Assembly (NCBI GenBank): GCA_016716405.1
Contig: JADJWK010000002.1
Location: 62,001-126,000 of the forward strand
Source: Candidatus Melainabacteria bacterium
GTDB taxonomy: Bacteria; Cyanobacteriota; Vampirovibrionia; Obscuribacterales; Obscuribacteraceae
DNA: 64,000 nucleotides
Direction: 5' to 3'
Part shown: piece by piece, positions 25,219 to 33,984 of the stretch
Numbering within the stretch: the first letter of the stretch is position 1
How the letters are laid out: each line of letters starts with the position of its first letter
The notes under the pieces: generated by a model
Seen by the model: the letters and a program-made list of their open reading frames with translations, nothing else
What the model was told of the DNA's origin: nothing
Databases searched by the model: none
Translations under genes and position numbers: made by a program

Positions 25219-26901
25219 TCAGTTTGTGCGATACCTGAAGTGAAGGGAGGTCTTGTCCGACTCCTTGCAGCAGAGATCATCGAGACCTTCCACTGTTACC
25301 TCGGCGAGGCCGTTACGGTTTCTATCTTTGACCAGGAGGTTGAGGTAAGAGGTGCTCGAGTGATCGACTATGCCCACGGAAGGCGAGAGAACCAGATGGA
25401 CGGTCTCGAAGCTCTTGAGTAGCGGATCGATTGCGCCTCTGACCTTGAGATTGTTGAAGCAGGTGACCGGCCCTGTGAAGATTACCTGGGCTTCGCTGCC
25501 GTTGCGAGTGACGTGACCCACCGGGTTTTTGAAGAGGCTGGCCAGGCAGTGCATAGCTTTGCTCGCGTATTCGCCGGGGTTCTGGGCGGCGCGGCAATCG
25601 CACCGCATGGCGTAGAAGAGGAGAATCAGCACCTTCACCGCTATACCACAGGCGATACCGATAAGCAGGTCGGAGAATACCGTGACAAGGACAGTTGTGG
25701 TGAAGACGGCAACCTGGTCCCAGCCGATGTTATACACTTGCTGCCATTTGTGGGGTCCGGCGAGCTTGTAGCCGATATGGACCAGCACTGCCGATAGTGC
25801 GGCAATTGGAATCAGGGCAATGAGATTATTGAATATGAGAAGGAATGCAATCAGGAAAACCGCGTTATAGAAATTGGCCCAGGCCGTGCGACCGCCAGCG
25901 ACTATACAGGTGGTGCTCTTGATGATGCCCGGAATGATTGTCAGACCACCGATCAGGCTTGAGCAGATGTTGGAGATGCCCATGGCGAAAAGGGTACGGT
26001 GCGGATTGGACTTCCTGCTGTAAGGATCGATCTGGTCCACTGCGTGGATAGTGGCAAGAGACTCTGTTCCGTCAACGAAAGTAAGAGCCAGGACACTGAA
26101 TATTATTGTCGGGATAAGCCCCGGGTTGTTGAATAGACCCTGGAAGTCAGGGAAGACGATGCCATGCTCGAGAGGATTGGCTGGAATTTCAACCAGGAAA
26201 TTCGGCGCCAGATGGAGGAGTTGACCGAGACCGATCCCGGTGAGCACCACGATCAGGTGTGGTGGAATATAGCGGAGCCACTGGATCTTGGTCTTGGGAA
26301 GAATGAAAAGAAGCGCCAGGCAGACGATGGAGGTGAAGAAGACCGCCGGATTTAAATGAAATATGTGAGATGGAGTCTCCGAGATTATGGTGAAAAATTC
26401 GTGGGCGTGATATTTGTTCCCGATGAAATGAGGTATCTGCTTGGCGATGATCAGAAGACCGATGGCCGCCAGCATTCCATTGACTGCAGATTTGGGGAAG
26501 AGATAGCTGAATTTGGCGGCTTTGAAATAAGTGAGGACAAGCTGCGTGACACCGGCGAACATGATGACGCCCAGCACCAGACGGTAGCCCACCTCCATAT
26601 TGCCGTGACCGAGGGCGCTGATCGATGAGTAGAGTACAGGGGCGAGACCGGCGGCGGGTCCGCTGATCGTGACATAAGCACCGCCCAGAAATGGGAAGAC
26701 CAGTCCGGCGATAATCTCGGAAGTGATACCACATATGGGTGGTGCCCCGGATGCCAGGGCGATACCCAGGGAGAGGGGCACTGACACCAGAGCGATGATG
26801 AAGCCGGCGAACATATCCTGGCGCCAGTGTTTCAGTCCCTTCAGCCCATTTTCCGGTGTCTCGGGTTGAATACAAGATTCCGTCGATTGATTTGATTCCA
26901 T
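25219..26901 (-). CDS. SulP-family anion transporter with STAS domain
   Basis: 560 aa. About 11-12 TM segments with SulP signatures: QDMFAGFIIALVSVPLSLGIALASG near residue 30, ITSEIIAGLVFPFLGG, and VTISGPAAGLAPV. A C-terminal STAS domain (about residues 450-555) carries VGIVDHSSTSYLNLLVKD. SulP proteins move sulfate, bicarbonate (BicA) or other anions. Adjacency to an LCIB-type carbonic anhydrase candidate and SbtA favours bicarbonate. The gene directly precedes the LCIB-like gene with no spacer and is preceded by a Usp-like gene. Confidence 0.85.
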   Translation of the reverse strand: MESNQSTESCIQPETPENGLKGLKHWRQDMFAGFIIALVSVPLSLGIALASGAPPICGITSEIIAGLVFPFLGGAYVTISGPAAGLAPVLYSSISALGHGNMEVGYRLVLGVIMFAGVTQLVLTYFKAAKFSYLFPKSAVNGMLAAIGLLIIAKQIPHFIGNKYHAHEFFTIISETPSHIFHLNPAVFFTSIVCLALLFILPKTKIQWLRYIPPHLIVVLTGIGLGQLLHLAPNFLVEIPANPLEHGIVFPDFQGLFNNPGLIPTIIFSVLALTFVDGTESLATIHAVDQIDPYSRKSNPHRTLFAMGISNICSSLIGGLTIIPGIIKSTTCIVAGGRTAWANFYNAVFLIAFLLIFNNLIALIPIAALSAVLVHIGYKLAGPHKWQQVYNIGWDQVAVFTTTVLVTVFSDLLIGIACGIAVKVLILLFYAMRCDCRAAQNPGEYASKAMHCLASLFKNPVGHVTRNGSEAQVIFTGPVTCFNNLKVRGAIDPLLKSFETVHLVLSPSVGIVDHSSTSYLNLLVKDRNRNGLAEVTVEGLDDLCCKESDKTSLHFRYRTN

Positions 26902-27082
26902 GAGATTTCTCTGCCGTTTTTTTGCCGCCGTGAAACCCCCGATAGCAAGCTTACGGGAAGAGGCGGAGGGTGACTTTTGCGAGGCGTTTGCTACGAAAGT
27001 ACGAAAGTACGGAGTTACATTTCCAGCCTAGCAGCAGCATGTGACCGAGGTGTGATCGGATCTCGATAAATGTCGATTCTGC

Positions 27083-27502
27083 TCAGCGGACGAGCATTAC
27101 CGAGCATTTGCAGGAGCGCACAAGAGGATCGACTCGGCGAGTGAGTTTCCTTATCAGCTTGTTCTGAGGAATCGAATCGGTGAGGACCAGAAGCCGGGTC
27201 CTGGATTCTTCCAGTATTGAATTGACCAGGAAGAATTCTTTTTGACCGACATCAAGGGTGTCAATGAAAACGTCGATGCCCGCATCGCGGCTGGTGCTCT
27301 CGGCAGCATGCTTGAGTTTGATCATGAAGCTCCGGGTCTCTTCCGGTGAGCTGCTTTTCGAGACCAGGTACTGGCAGATGATCAGGCGCAGGGTAAGAGA
27401 GCGAGCCCGGGCCTGCTCGGCGGCTTCGAACAGGACTCTCCAGGCTGTCTTCTGATCGGTTATACAGGCTACGACGCAGCCTTTCTGGTCAATTTCGATC
27501 AA
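27083..27502 (-). CDS. Usp-fold small protein
   Basis: 139 aa without TM segments. Alternating strands and helices (GCVVACITDQKTAWRVLFEAA; LTLRLIICQYLV; FFLVNSILEESRTRLLVLTD; KCSVMLVR at the end) match a universal-stress-protein-like fold, including the C-terminal strand after PLVRSCKC. The canonical ATP motif G-2x-G-9x-G is missing, so nucleotide binding is doubtful. It lies between the OmpR-type regulator and the SulP gene on the same strand. The 181-bp spacer to SulP holds a short tandem of ACGAAAGT near 26994. Confidence 0.5.
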   Translation of the reverse strand: MIEIDQKGCVVACITDQKTAWRVLFEAAEQARARSLTLRLIICQYLVSKSSSPEETRSFMIKLKHAAESTSRDAGIDVFIDTLDVGQKEFFLVNSILEESRTRLLVLTDSIPQNKLIRKLTRRVDPLVRSCKCSVMLVR

Positions 27503-27570
27503 TTCGACGTCACCGCATGATCAAGGTGCACTATTTCTAATCTTAGTCTTGAAATGTGATGAACTTGTGA

Positions 27571-28266
27571 TCAGGTTGCGGCTGCCATCTCTTCCGTATT
27601 GAGCTTGTATCCGACACCGTATACCGTGGCGATTATTGAAGGATCCCCTTTGGTGTCGAGCTTTTTTCGGAGCCTGGTGATATGTCCGCGCACGGTGTCG
27701 TTTTGCGCGTTGGAATCCGATTCCCAGACATTCTCGATGAGCTCGTCCGAGCTGAACACCCGGTTCGGGTGCCGGGCAAGGAATTCGAGAAGCCGGAATT
27801 CCTTGGGAAGAAGCTTGATCTCTTGACCGTTCCGGGTTACCTGGTGGCGGTCGCAGTTGACCACGATGTTTTTGCCGACACTGATCATATCGGAATGGGA
27901 CACTTTGCCCCGGCGCACCAGGGCTTTTACTCTGTACTCCAGCTCTTTGAGATGAAATGGCTTGGTGAGGTAGTCGTCAGCTCCGGCCAGAAAGCCCTGT
28001 TCTTTGTCCTGCAACGAGGAGCGGGCTGTGATGATCAGCACCGGAGTGGTACCTTTGCGATGGCGGAACATCTGGCACAATTCCACTCCGGAGATTCCGG
28101 GAAGCATGATATCGAGAATGATGACATCATAGGAAGACGTCTTGAGGCGGTGCAGGGCCGTGACGCCGTCCGGGGCGATCTCTACCAGGTTGCGCTCCCT
28201 CTGGAGCCAGTTCTGGATGAGTCTTGCCAGGTCATTCTCGTCCTCGACCAAAAGAATTTTCGCCAT
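27571..28266 (-). CDS. OmpR/PhoB-family response regulator
   Basis: 231 aa. Receiver residues 1-120: E8/D9 acidic pair, D52 in IILDIMLPGISG, Lys in YLTKPF. The winged-helix output domain (about 130-225) ends in RGHITRLRKKLD and TVYGVGYKL, the standard OmpR DNA-recognition and wing. It is the first gene of the minus-strand transporter block and so the obvious candidate regulator of it. No kinase is directly adjacent; the DUF4118 kinase at 20387 is the nearest on that strand. Confidence 0.9.
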   Translation of the reverse strand: MAKILLVEDENDLARLIQNWLQRERNLVEIAPDGVTALHRLKTSSYDVIILDIMLPGISGVELCQMFRHRKGTTPVLIITARSSLQDKEQGFLAGADDYLTKPFHLKELEYRVKALVRRGKVSHSDMISVGKNIVVNCDRHQVTRNGQEIKLLPKEFRLLEFLARHPNRVFSSDELIENVWESDSNAQNDTVRGHITRLRKKLDTKGDPSIIATVYGVGYKLNTEEMAAAT

Positions 28267-28369
28267 ATGGATACCGGAGCAGTTTTGTTAACTTCACTCC
28301 TACCTTAGCAAGCACCTGTGATCTAGTTGTGGCCGTGGCTCGAGAAAAATACGCGAAGCCGATGCGTGA

Positions 28370-29491
28370 TCAGCGAAAGAGCGGGCGCGAAGCCGCCTTT
28401 GCCTTTTCCAGATCTTTTCTGGCGAGCTCCGCTTTGCCGGCCTTCTGATAAGCCTTCGCCCGGAGCCTGTAGAGAACCTCCGGCTGATCCGGCATGCGCT
28501 CCAGTGCTTTGCTGTACCAAGAGACGGCACGATTGTAATCGCCTTTCTCCATATAGCATTCACCGGCTTTGCGAGGGGCCTCGTCCGATTCCGGATCGGC
28601 TGCGGACAGGAACTCGTATTCGAGGATGGCTTCGTCGAGCCGTTTGCCGAGATGCTCGTTGCGAGCGCGGTCGTAACGCATGATCCAGGTCCGGGGACTG
28701 TCTTGAATAACGGCGCTGAGATCGGCCACTGCCCGCTGGTAGTTTTTCATGCTTTCGAAGACCCTGGCTCTCGACCAGAGTGCCGTCATATGACCGGGAT
28801 AGAGCTCTATACATTTGTCCAGGAGCCGGAGCGATTCTCTCGGCTCACTCGTGAGCTTCGAGGCGGCCTCATAGCCCCGGGGATCGAGAGGGAATCTCTT
28901 GATATGATCGAGAGCGGTTTTTCTCGCTTCTTCGAACGCGTCTTTCCGGTCCAGTAAATCGATTCTATGCAGCCATTCGTCCCCGCCCTGGTAATGACAA
29001 AGCTCTCTAATGCGCTTTTCGGCCCCCTGCCTGCGACCCACCATGGCCAGAGCGCCTCTCAGGTAACCCTTGCTGACCTCGTCATCCGGGGCCATTGCGA
29101 GGATCTTCTCGCAGTCTGCGATAGCCTGAGCCGGCTTTTTCATCATCAGGAACGCGTATGCCCGGCGCTGGCGAGCGAGGAAATTGTCCGGCTCGGTTTT
29201 CAAGGTCAGATCGAGATCCGGCATGGCTTTCTCCGGCTCCTTCACGCTCAGGTAGGCAAAGGCTCTCTCGGAGCGGTAGAAAGGCGCCGGGTCGGCGGCG
29301 ATTGCCTGGTCGAGACGTTTGATGGCAGCCCGGTACTGTCTCAGGGTGACAAGAAGAAGAGCCCGGCTGGTGGTCTGCTTCAGGGTGGCGACAGTTCTCT
29401 TTTGCTTGCCTGGAGCCGCCTCGGAAATGCTCGTCCCGGAGCCGAGAAGAAACAGGGTGCAGATGGCAATAGCAAGCTTTGGCGGAGACAT
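28370..29491 (-). CDS. secreted TPR-repeat protein
   Basis: 373 aa with a signal peptide (LAIAICTLFLLGSG) and about seven to eight TPR units, for example AIKRLDQAIAADPAPFYRSERAFAYL, AIADCEKILAMAPDDEVSKGYLRG and AVSWYSKALERMPDQPEVLYRLRAKAY. TPR arrays bind other proteins. The gene is divergent from the aldo/keto reductase with about 50 bp between starts, so the two promoters must overlap. Confidence 0.78.
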   Translation of the reverse strand: MSPPKLAIAICTLFLLGSGTSISEAAPGKQKRTVATLKQTTSRALLLVTLRQYRAAIKRLDQAIAADPAPFYRSERAFAYLSVKEPEKAMPDLDLTLKTEPDNFLARQRRAYAFLMMKKPAQAIADCEKILAMAPDDEVSKGYLRGALAMVGRRQGAEKRIRELCHYQGGDEWLHRIDLLDRKDAFEEARKTALDHIKRFPLDPRGYEAASKLTSEPRESLRLLDKCIELYPGHMTALWSRARVFESMKNYQRAVADLSAVIQDSPRTWIMRYDRARNEHLGKRLDEAILEYEFLSAADPESDEAPRKAGECYMEKGDYNRAVSWYSKALERMPDQPEVLYRLRAKAYQKAGKAELARKDLEKAKAASRPLFR

Positions 29492-29540
29492 TCGGTGCAG
29501 TATAAACTAGAATGAGCTCTCTTACCTGGAAATGAGAGAG

Positions 29541-30386
29541 ATGAGCACTCTGATAAAAACCTACAACGATGTCTCGATTCCACGCTTCATGTACGGGACT
29601 GCCTGGAAGAAGGAGCGTACCGCACCGCTGGTGGAGCTGGCTGTGGAGACTGGATTCACCGCTATCGATACCGCTAATCAGATTATCCACTATGACGAGG
29701 CCCGGGTCGGAGAGGCGCTGGCGTCTCTCTACAAACGTGGGATAGAGCGGTCCGGGCTCTTTCTGCAGACCAAATTCACTCCGGTCAACGGTCAGGATCA
29801 CCGCACTCCCTATGATGCCGGAGCCGATCTCACCACCCAGGTCAATCAGTCAATGGCAAGCTCCCTGGAGCACCTGGGCACCGACTATGTCGACTCCTAT
29901 GTCCTGCACGGGCCTTACAGCCGCCACGGCTGGACGGCTTCGGACACCGAGGTCTGGAGGACCATGGAGGATCTACAGGACGCGAAGAAGACCAGGATAA
30001 TAGGTATCAGCAATGTCTCTGCCGGACAGTTGAAGACTCTGGTGGAGAGCGCCAGGGTCAAGCCCATGGTGGTTCAGAATCGTTGTTATGCGATTCTCGG
30101 CTGGGACCGGGAAGTCAGGGAGATCTGCCGGCAGCATGACATCATCTATCAGGGCTTTTCGCTTCTGACAGCCAATACCGGCGCTCTCAACAGCCCGGAA
30201 TTGCTCTCCATAGCCAGGCGGCTCGGGGCTACACCGGCCCAGACCGTATTCGCTTTCGCCCTTTCGGTGGGCATGCTTCCCCTGACAGGGACCTGCAGCC
30301 GGGAGCATATGGTGGAAGATCTGGCTTCGGTGGATTTCGACCTCAGCCCCGGGGACGTCGAGATCCTGGAAAGCATTGCCGGCTGA
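29541..30386 (+). CDS. aldo/keto reductase
   Basis: About 281 aa, the usual size for the family. The catalytic tetrad can be placed: D43 (AIDTA), Y51 (HYDEARVGEAL), K78 (LQTKFTP) and H123 (YVLHGP). The C-terminal NADPH-binding part is present (LTGTCSREHMVEDLASVDFDLS). These enzymes reduce carbonyls with NADPH in the cytoplasm; the substrate cannot be told. The ATG at 29541 fits the first conserved strand, and 29532 is three codons upstream. It is followed by a two-component operon with no obvious link. Confidence 0.85.
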   Translation: MSTLIKTYNDVSIPRFMYGTAWKKERTAPLVELAVETGFTAIDTANQIIHYDEARVGEALASLYKRGIERSGLFLQTKFTPVNGQDHRTPYDAGADLTTQVNQSMASSLEHLGTDYVDSYVLHGPYSRHGWTASDTEVWRTMEDLQDAKKTRIIGISNVSAGQLKTLVESARVKPMVVQNRCYAILGWDREVREICRQHDIIYQGFSLLTANTGALNSPELLSIARRLGATPAQTVFAFALSVGMLPLTGTCSREHMVEDLASVDFDLSPGDVEILESIAG

Positions 30387-30505
30387 GAGCTGTCGCTGTT
30401 CAAGCTCAAATTTCCAGCTTGCCTGTCACTTCGGGTTTTCAAGTGATTTTTGGACCCGGTCCCTGTGGGAAAATCTATGATCCATGCATCTTTAGATGGT
30501 TCAAG

Positions 30506-30877
30506 ATGAAAGTCCTGATTATCGACGACGAGAAGTCAATCAGAGAGGTCCTGGAGTTGTCCCTTGAGGACGACTGGATGGTCCTGGTTGCCGCCTCCGG
30601 GGATGAGGGTCTGGCCATTGCCAGGCGAGAGAAGCCGGACCTGATCTTGCTCGACCGAATGATGCCCGGAAAAGACGGAATCGCCACTCTGAAGGAATTA
30701 CGAGCCGATCCCGAGATAGGCGCCGTGCCTGTGATCTTTCTCACTGCCCGGGTACAGACCCAGCACCTGGGCGAGTATGAAGGGCTCGACGTCCTGGGCG
30801 TGCTCTCCAAGCCTTTCGATCCCATGACCCTCACAGACGAGATCGGCGCTCTCCTGGCCGGCAGGCGAACAAACTAG
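30506..30877 (+). CDS. single-domain response regulator
   Basis: 123 aa, a receiver only: D7/D8 acidic pair in VLIIDDEKS, phospho-acceptor D50 in ILLDRMMPGKDG, Lys in LSKPFDP. ATG 30506 is preferred over 30419 because it starts exactly at the first receiver strand. It abuts the hybrid-input kinase gene (stop 30877, start 30878), making a coupled receiver-kinase pair in one operon with the REC-HPt-REC gene. Confidence 0.88.
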   Translation: MKVLIIDDEKSIREVLELSLEDDWMVLVAASGDEGLAIARREKPDLILLDRMMPGKDGIATLKELRADPEIGAVPVIFLTARVQTQHLGEYEGLDVLGVLSKPFDPMTLTDEIGALLAGRRTN

Positions 30878-33160
30878 ATGAAACGAGCCCAGGACCGGCT
30901 ACCCAGAACGCTGCTACTTATTTCTGCGGCACTCGTGGCATCGATCCTGCTCGTCGCGCTCACCGCCACATACCTGCAGACCCACGAGCTCGCCAGTCAC
31001 CGCCGGGCGGTGATCAGGACCCAGGAGCTGATCCGGACCCTGACCAGGACCGAGTCGGCGCTTTACGGCCTTGAGTCGGCCCAGCGAGGCTATTTGATCA
31101 CCGGCAGGTCGAGATATCTCGAGCCTTATTATCAGGCCCGGGAGCAGGTGCAGATGCTTCTCGACTCGCTGACGGTCATGCTCGAGGACGATCCGGGACA
31201 GATGGCCCGCCTGGAGGAGTTGCGCTCTCATGTGAGCGACAAGCTCGTCGAGCTCGAGAACACGGTGAACCTCTGCAAAGCAGGGAAGGTCGAGGAGGCT
31301 CGCCGGATCGTTCTCACCGACAGGGGATTCTCCCTGATGGACCTCTCCCTGACAGATCTCAAGCAACTCATCAGAGAAGAGAGCAGGCTCCTGAGGATCC
31401 AGTCGCGGTCTCTGGCGGAGGCTGCCGGCGAGTCTCTCAATCGGCTGCTCATTCTCGCTCTCATATCCTGCACCGCTTTTGTCGCCGGCTTCGTCTATAT
31501 CCACAGGTCGGATGCTGCCAGGCGCCGGACCAGGCTGACCCACCTGGCGCTTTTCGAGGTATCTAAGATAGTCGCCAGCAGCCAGGATGTCTCGCAGACT
31601 CTTGCCGGGGTTCTCGAGACAGTCAGCGAGATGCTCGGCTTCAAGGTGGCGATTTTCTGGCGCCAGCTGCCGGGCACCGATATTCTGGTGAGCTCCGAAT
31701 TCTACTCGGCGGAGCCCATGGATGATTTCAAGAGCGCTGTCAGCCGCTGCGAGGTCAGGAAGACCCAGGGCCTGGCCGGGCGGGTCTGGGTGGAGTATCA
31801 GCCCCTCTGGGCCTCGGATGAGGACCGGCAGGATCGCAGTCTTCTCGGCAATCTCGTGCAGTCTCACGGGCTCTACCGGATCTTCGCCTTTCCCATCAGG
31901 CTGGGTGAAGGGACCTGCGGGGTGTTCGAGTTTTTCGGCGAGCGAATCGAGAAATCCGACCAGGAGGTGCTCGAGGCTTTCGCCAGAGTCGGCTCCGAAA
32001 TCGGTCAGCTTGTGGAGCGCCGGGAGATGGCGGAGGAGCTGCAGGAGTCTCTGACCGAGCTGGCACGAGCCAAAGGCGTCATGGACTCGGTGCTCGACAA
32101 TATGGGCTCCGGCGTGATCCTCGCCGATCGAAATGGAGATATCCTGATTTTCAACAAGTCGGCTCAGAGAATTCTGGGAGTCGGAGCGCCCAGCAAGAAT
32201 CTCTACGACTGGACCCGCACTGTCTATTCCGCCGACGGCGATCGTCCCATCGCCTTCGAGGATCTTCCCCTGGTCAAGGCCATGCATGGCGAGTCCACCA
32301 ATGACGTTCTGATCACCATCCGCACCGAGAGCAATCCTGAGGGAATTGTCGTAAGCGTGAACGGCCGTCCTGTCCTCGACGCCCAGGGCAATTTCAACGG
32401 CGGGGTCGTCGTGTTCGAGGATGTGACCGCCAGGCACGAGGCGGAAAGAAGAGTGAGCGAGTTCTATTCCATGGTCTCTCACGAGCTGCGCACACCCCTG
32501 ACTTCGATCAAGGGGTCCCTGGGCCTGCTTGCCGGAGGCAAGGGCGGCGAGCTCTCCGCCAAGGCGAAGCGCCTGGTGTCCATGGGGCTTCGCGAATGCG
32601 ACCGTCTCATCCGGCTGATCAACGACATCCTCGATATAAGGAAGATCGAAGCAGGCAAGATGGAGCTGATTCTAAAGCCGCTCGATGCATCATATCTGGT
32701 GCGCGAGACTATCGAAGTGCTGAGCGCCTACGCCCAGGACCATTCGGTGAAGCTGGTGGACAGATCCACCGATTGCCCCCGGTTCTATGCAGACAGAGAC
32801 AGGGTGGTTCAGGTGCTTACCAATCTCGTCTCCAATGCCGTGAAATTCTCACCGGAAGGAGGCAGCGTCACTCTAAGCAGTGAGGAGCGCGACGGCATGG
32901 TGCGCTTCAGCGTCGCCGACGAAGGCTCCGGTATCAGCGAGCAGGACCAGCGCAAGCTGTTCAGGAAATTCCAGCAGGTCAACAGCGGCGACGATCGGCC
33001 CAAAGGTGGAACCGGGCTCGGTCTGTCGATCTGCAAAGCCCTTGTCGAGCAGCATGGAGGTCGCATCGGTCTCGATAGCGCTGCCGGCCGGGGCACTACT
33101 TTCTGGTTCGAGATGCCCCTGCCCGCAGGCCATAGCAACAGTGAAGAAGAGGAGAAATAG
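30878..33160 (+). CDS. sensor histidine kinase, CHASE3-GAF-PAS-HisKA-HATPase
   Basis: 760 aa. TM1 at about 10-30, then a CHASE3 extracytoplasmic domain (ESAQRGYLITGRSRYLEPY), TM2 at about 188-207, then a GAF domain (about 225-375), a PAS domain (MDSVLDNMGSGVILADRNGDI), HisKA with phospho-His in YSMVSHELRTPLTS, and HATPase with NLVSNAVKFS, DEGSGI and GGTGLGLSICK. It senses an unknown periplasmic cue through CHASE3 and probably a small ligand through GAF/PAS. Two base pairs separate it from the next receiver protein, so this is a phosphorelay operon. Confidence 0.9.
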   Translation: MKRAQDRLPRTLLLISAALVASILLVALTATYLQTHELASHRRAVIRTQELIRTLTRTESALYGLESAQRGYLITGRSRYLEPYYQAREQVQMLLDSLTVMLEDDPGQMARLEELRSHVSDKLVELENTVNLCKAGKVEEARRIVLTDRGFSLMDLSLTDLKQLIREESRLLRIQSRSLAEAAGESLNRLLILALISCTAFVAGFVYIHRSDAARRRTRLTHLALFEVSKIVASSQDVSQTLAGVLETVSEMLGFKVAIFWRQLPGTDILVSSEFYSAEPMDDFKSAVSRCEVRKTQGLAGRVWVEYQPLWASDEDRQDRSLLGNLVQSHGLYRIFAFPIRLGEGTCGVFEFFGERIEKSDQEVLEAFARVGSEIGQLVERREMAEELQESLTELARAKGVMDSVLDNMGSGVILADRNGDILIFNKSAQRILGVGAPSKNLYDWTRTVYSADGDRPIAFEDLPLVKAMHGESTNDVLITIRTESNPEGIVVSVNGRPVLDAQGNFNGGVVVFEDVTARHEAERRVSEFYSMVSHELRTPLTSIKGSLGLLAGGKGGELSAKAKRLVSMGLRECDRLIRLINDILDIRKIEAGKMELILKPLDASYLVRETIEVLSAYAQDHSVKLVDRSTDCPRFYADRDRVVQVLTNLVSNAVKFSPEGGSVTLSSEERDGMVRFSVADEGSGISEQDQRKLFRKFQQVNSGDDRPKGGTGLGLSICKALVEQHGGRIGLDSAAGRGTTFWFEMPLPAGHSNSEEEEK

Positions 33161-33162
33161 CC

Positions 33163-33984
33163 GTGCCCGAGAAAAAGAACGGATCGGTCCTGATACTCGA
33201 TGACGATGCTACTTTCAGGGATCTTGTCGGTAATCTCCTGCGAAACGAGGGTTATCAGGTGGTGGAAGCCGGCTCGCCCGACGAGGCGACGGCGATCTTG
33301 TCGAAAAAAGATACCGTGCTCGCTATAGTCGACTATCGTCTTCCTCAGATGGACGGCATGAGCTGGATCACCAATCTCCGCAATGCCGGCGGCAATACTC
33401 CGATCATCTTTTGCTCCGCCATCCCCTGTGATGCGAAGACTTTCAACTGGCTGCGCAATATTCTTCAGGTCGCATTGATTATCCAGAAGCCCATCGTCGC
33501 CTCGACCTTTCTCGAGCAGGTGGAGTCTCTTCTGCCGGGTTACGAGAAGAATTATCAAGGAGAAGGTATCGCCGCAGCGCGGGGGGGGCACCGGCGAAGG
33601 ATCCGTGCCTCTTGCCGACGAGGAGCTTCGCCATCTGGCGAAAAAACTCAAGATCGAGCAGGCGGTGCGAGAGGCCAGGATGGAGTATCTCAAGCAGCTC
33701 GAGAGCGACTGGAAAATGCTCACCCAGCTGGTGGACGAATTCAACAACGACAGGACGGCGGTGACCTCTCTCCAGCAGGCTACCCTGATCGCTCATTCGA
33801 TAAGGGGCACAGCCGGCTCTCTGGGGCTCGAGAAGATCGGGGAGCTGGCGGGCAGGCTCGAAGATTTTCTCTATTCTCTGGACCAGCGCGATGCCTCCGA
33901 TCAGGAGATCTACTGGTCCGAGATCATCCGCGGTCTGGCCACAGGCAACGGTCTTATCCAGGACGCCATGAGCGGTGCCGCTGA
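33163..33984 (+). CDS. receiver domain, 5' part of a frameshifted multi-domain regulator
   Basis: Residues 1-125 are a good receiver (D13-D15, D57 in AIVDYRLPQMDG, Lys in IIQKPI). After about residue 141 (position 33585) the frame enters a G8 tract. From there on its translation (HRRRIRASCRRG...) is an Arg-rich shadow of the next gene and is not real protein. Removing one G joins this receiver smoothly to the HPt-REC protein that starts at 33605. The real gene is therefore probably 33163-35251. Confidence 0.75.
   Translation: MPEKKNGSVLILDDDATFRDLVGNLLRNEGYQVVEAGSPDEATAILSKKDTVLAIVDYRLPQMDGMSWITNLRNAGGNTPIIFCSAIPCDAKTFNWLRNILQVALIIQKPIVASTFLEQVESLLPGYEKNYQGEGIAAARGGHRRRIRASCRRGASPSGEKTQDRAGGARGQDGVSQAARERLENAHPAGGRIQQRQDGGDLSPAGYPDRSFDKGHSRLSGAREDRGAGGQARRFSLFSGPARCLRSGDLLVRDHPRSGHRQRSYPGRHERCR
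33581..33588 (+). repeat. G8 homopolymer tract at a frameshift
   Basis: Eight consecutive G between CGC and CACC. With G7 the reading frame continues through GGTGEGSVPLADEELRHL into the downstream HPt protein. With G8 it does not. Such tracts can vary by slipped-strand mispairing or be miscounted during sequencing. Confidence 0.9.

Noticed and set aside
30914..32482. 522-aa minus-strand open frame
   Set aside because: It is antisense to the CHASE3-GAF-PAS kinase, whose domain motifs are unmistakable. Long antisense frames are expected in GC-rich coding DNA.
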